From positions 240,803-304,802 of the forward strand of contig PNKZ01000005.1 of assembly GCA_013822735.1 (NCBI GenBank): a DNA stretch of 64,000 bases. The letters are read 5' to 3'. Source of the stretch: Pirellula sp. (GTDB taxonomy: Bacteria > Planctomycetota > Planctomycetia > Pirellulales > PNKZ01). The notes below the pieces were generated by a model, which saw nothing but the letters and a program-made list of their open reading frames with translations, had not been told where the DNA came from and did no database searches. How positions within the stretch are numbered: position 1 is the first letter of the stretch; each line of letters opens with the position of its first letter. Positions 62,870 through 64,000 of this stretch are shown piece after piece. The position numbers and the translations under genes were made by a program.

Positions 62870-64000
62870 TCAGGTAGCACGTTTCATTTTGGCCGCATCG
62901 CGTTCCAAGGACTCTACGAGTGATTGAAACCAGTCCATTCCTCTTACACTCTCCAAATCCTGATCCTCAAGCAGCCATTTCAGCTGAAGCTGTCCAATTT
63001 CTGTGGACAAGGACAGATGCCGACGGCAGATCTCCACATTATTCAGTCTCGCATGCGCACATGCGAGGTTGTAGTAGACGCCGTCGGTCGCGATCGGATC
63101 AAAAGAAGGAACCCTCAACGCCCGTTCAAGCGATTGAATCGCATTCTCGTATTGCCCATCAAGCACAAGCGCGCATCCATGTGCTGCATAGAGATTCTCG
63201 TCTTCCGGCAATTCAACTACTGCTTGTTCGAGCTTAGCGAGCCATTCCCTCCTAGATTGCTCATTGAAGTCCATATGAAATCTCGCCTCTTTTGCAAGCA
63301 AGGCCGCCCGACATCTTGATTGCACCCACACGTAACCGGGATCAGTCACCTCCAACGTCGCCCCTAACGCGCACAGCGCGAGGCGCACTGCGGGATAGAA
63401 CGCGACAAGGTAGTATGAGACCCCCCATCCACGTTGAATTGTTTGATCGTCGTCATACTTGCAATCCTCAACCTCAAACCATCCACGACGGTCTGACAGA
63501 AATTTTCTGAGGGTGGTCTCATTCGGGCCGTTCTCAATCGAAGCCAGAATCTCTGATGCGACTTTTTGACTCTCAGCAAGCGGGTTGAGAGCACGCCGAG
63601 CACTCAGAGTAGGCACCACATTTTCTCCGCCGTTTAATGCGCTCAATATCGCGGAATATAGAGAACGATATTCGTTGGTGAGGTCATTGTCGTCGGCATA
63701 CTCTAGTCCGCGCAGCACGTCACCGCACAGTTCAACGGCGTCACAGCGACAGATGCGCCGATTTACAAGCATCCGCGTGTGGGCACGAGAGAGCAAAACT
63801 GCCGGCGGCGACGCGGCTAGATGATGCCAAGCCGCAAGCCATATGAATTGCGACGGATGCTGAATTTCTGTTTCCAGTATTGAAACGGCACGTTCCGGCG
63901 AAACGTCAATCTTGCTAACAAGCTGCTGCCCAGGTGATTCGCCGCCGAACCAAAACTGTGCAATACCGCTTTGTTCGCTGGCAACTGTAGGCGCGCCCTC
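62870..64000 (-). CDS. TPR-like protein, 5' end beyond the window
   Basis: The frame is open from the window edge through the stop at 62870, giving 376 codons; an internal TTG at 63796 is not likely to be the real start since the frame is protein-like further upstream (WFGGESPGQQLVSKIDVSPERAVSILETE). The C-terminal part has TPR-like helices (LYAAHGCALVLDGQYENAIQSLERALRVP, GVYYNLACAHARLNNVEICRRHLS). The rest is helical without a known motif. No signal can be judged as the start is missing. Confidence 0.68.
   Translation of the reverse strand, partial: EGAPTVASEQSGIAQFWFGGESPGQQLVSKIDVSPERAVSILETEIQHPSQFIWLAAWHHLAASPPAVLLSRAHTRMLVNRRICRCDAVELCGDVLRGLEYADDNDLTNEYRSLYSAILSALNGGENVVPTLSARRALNPLAESQKVASEILASIENGPNETTLRKFLSDRRGWFEVEDCKYDDDQTIQRGWGVSYYLVAFYPAVRLALCALGATLEVTDPGYVWVQSRCRAALLAKEARFHMDFNEQSRREWLAKLEQAVVELPEDENLYAAHGCALVLDGQYENAIQSLERALRVPSFDPIATDGVYYNLACAHARLNNVEICRRHLSLSTEIGQLQLKWLLEDQDLESVRGMDWFQSLVESLERDAAKMKRAT

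Noticed and set aside
1..64000. CRISPR arrays, rRNA genes and complete tRNAs
   Set aside because: No regularly spaced direct repeats and no rRNA or complete cloverleaf were seen while reading both strands by eye.

Overview
The window looks like a planctomycete chromosome segment, most likely from a Pirellulales-type lineage. The main evidence is a DUF1501 gene next to a DUF1549/DUF1553 cytochrome-type gene, a very large modular Ser/Thr kinase, a RedB-like thioredoxin-fold gene, several small secreted or lipoprotein families typical of planctomycetes, and a GC-rich composition with GC-rich third codon positions. No rRNA operon, complete tRNA or CRISPR array was found.

Layout. 1-4.5 kb: the 3' end of a ferredoxin-type sulfite/nitrite reductase, a secreted TPR protein, a Tat lipoprotein and a pectate-lyase-like protein. 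4.5-11.1 kb: a large serine recombinase behind two palindromes, then the highlight of the window. This is a compact operon encoding a full ubiquitin-like conjugation and deconjugation set: a beta-grasp Ubl, an E2-like enzyme fused to a regular zinc-cluster array, a JAMM peptidase and a ThiF/E1-like activating enzyme. An unknown protein precedes them and two very small proteins follow. 11.1-22 kb: small lipoprotein, XRE regulator, DUF1501 plus DUF1549/1553 pair, RedB-like protein and a hybrid histidine kinase. 22-26 kb: small hypothetical genes mixed with remnants (truncated YihY copy, frameshifted IS630 transposase). 26-30.3 kb: a three-gene cluster of glycosyltransferase, methyltransferase and alkaline-phosphatase-fold protein. 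30.3-36.4 kb: a gene-decay zone with frameshifted ankyrin-SUKH and propeller genes, a nonsense-interrupted secreted gene, and direct repeats flanking a DUF4385 gene.

36.8-47.3 kb: a 1643-residue kinase with LamG, FGE-sulfatase and leucine-rich modules, a frameshifted receiver, a hybrid histidine kinase, more remnants and an intact YihY gene. 47.5-59.3 kb: a two-phosphatase fusion protein, an ATP-dependent DNA ligase, a TfoX-C protein, Hsp20, a secreted EF-Tu-like fragment, a Gly/Thr-rich secreted repeat protein, an aldo/keto reductase and a UdgX-like uracil-DNA glycosylase. 59.3-64 kb: the edge of a likely integrated island, with a copy of the 3' end of ssrA, a tyrosine-integrase fragment, an Orc1/Cdc6-like ATPase C-terminal part with a partner, a HEPN protein with a small partner, and a partial TPR-like gene running off the window.

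How the genes work together. The Ubl operon is self-sufficient on paper: the JAMM protein could trim the Ubl tail and remove conjugates, E1 would adenylate it, and the E2-zinc fusion would carry and transfer it with a built-in E3-like module. It lies beside a site-specific recombinase, so a mobile or defence role is plausible but not shown. Many interrupted genes suggest either real gene decay around mobile DNA or residual base-calling errors; the two cannot be separated from sequence alone.
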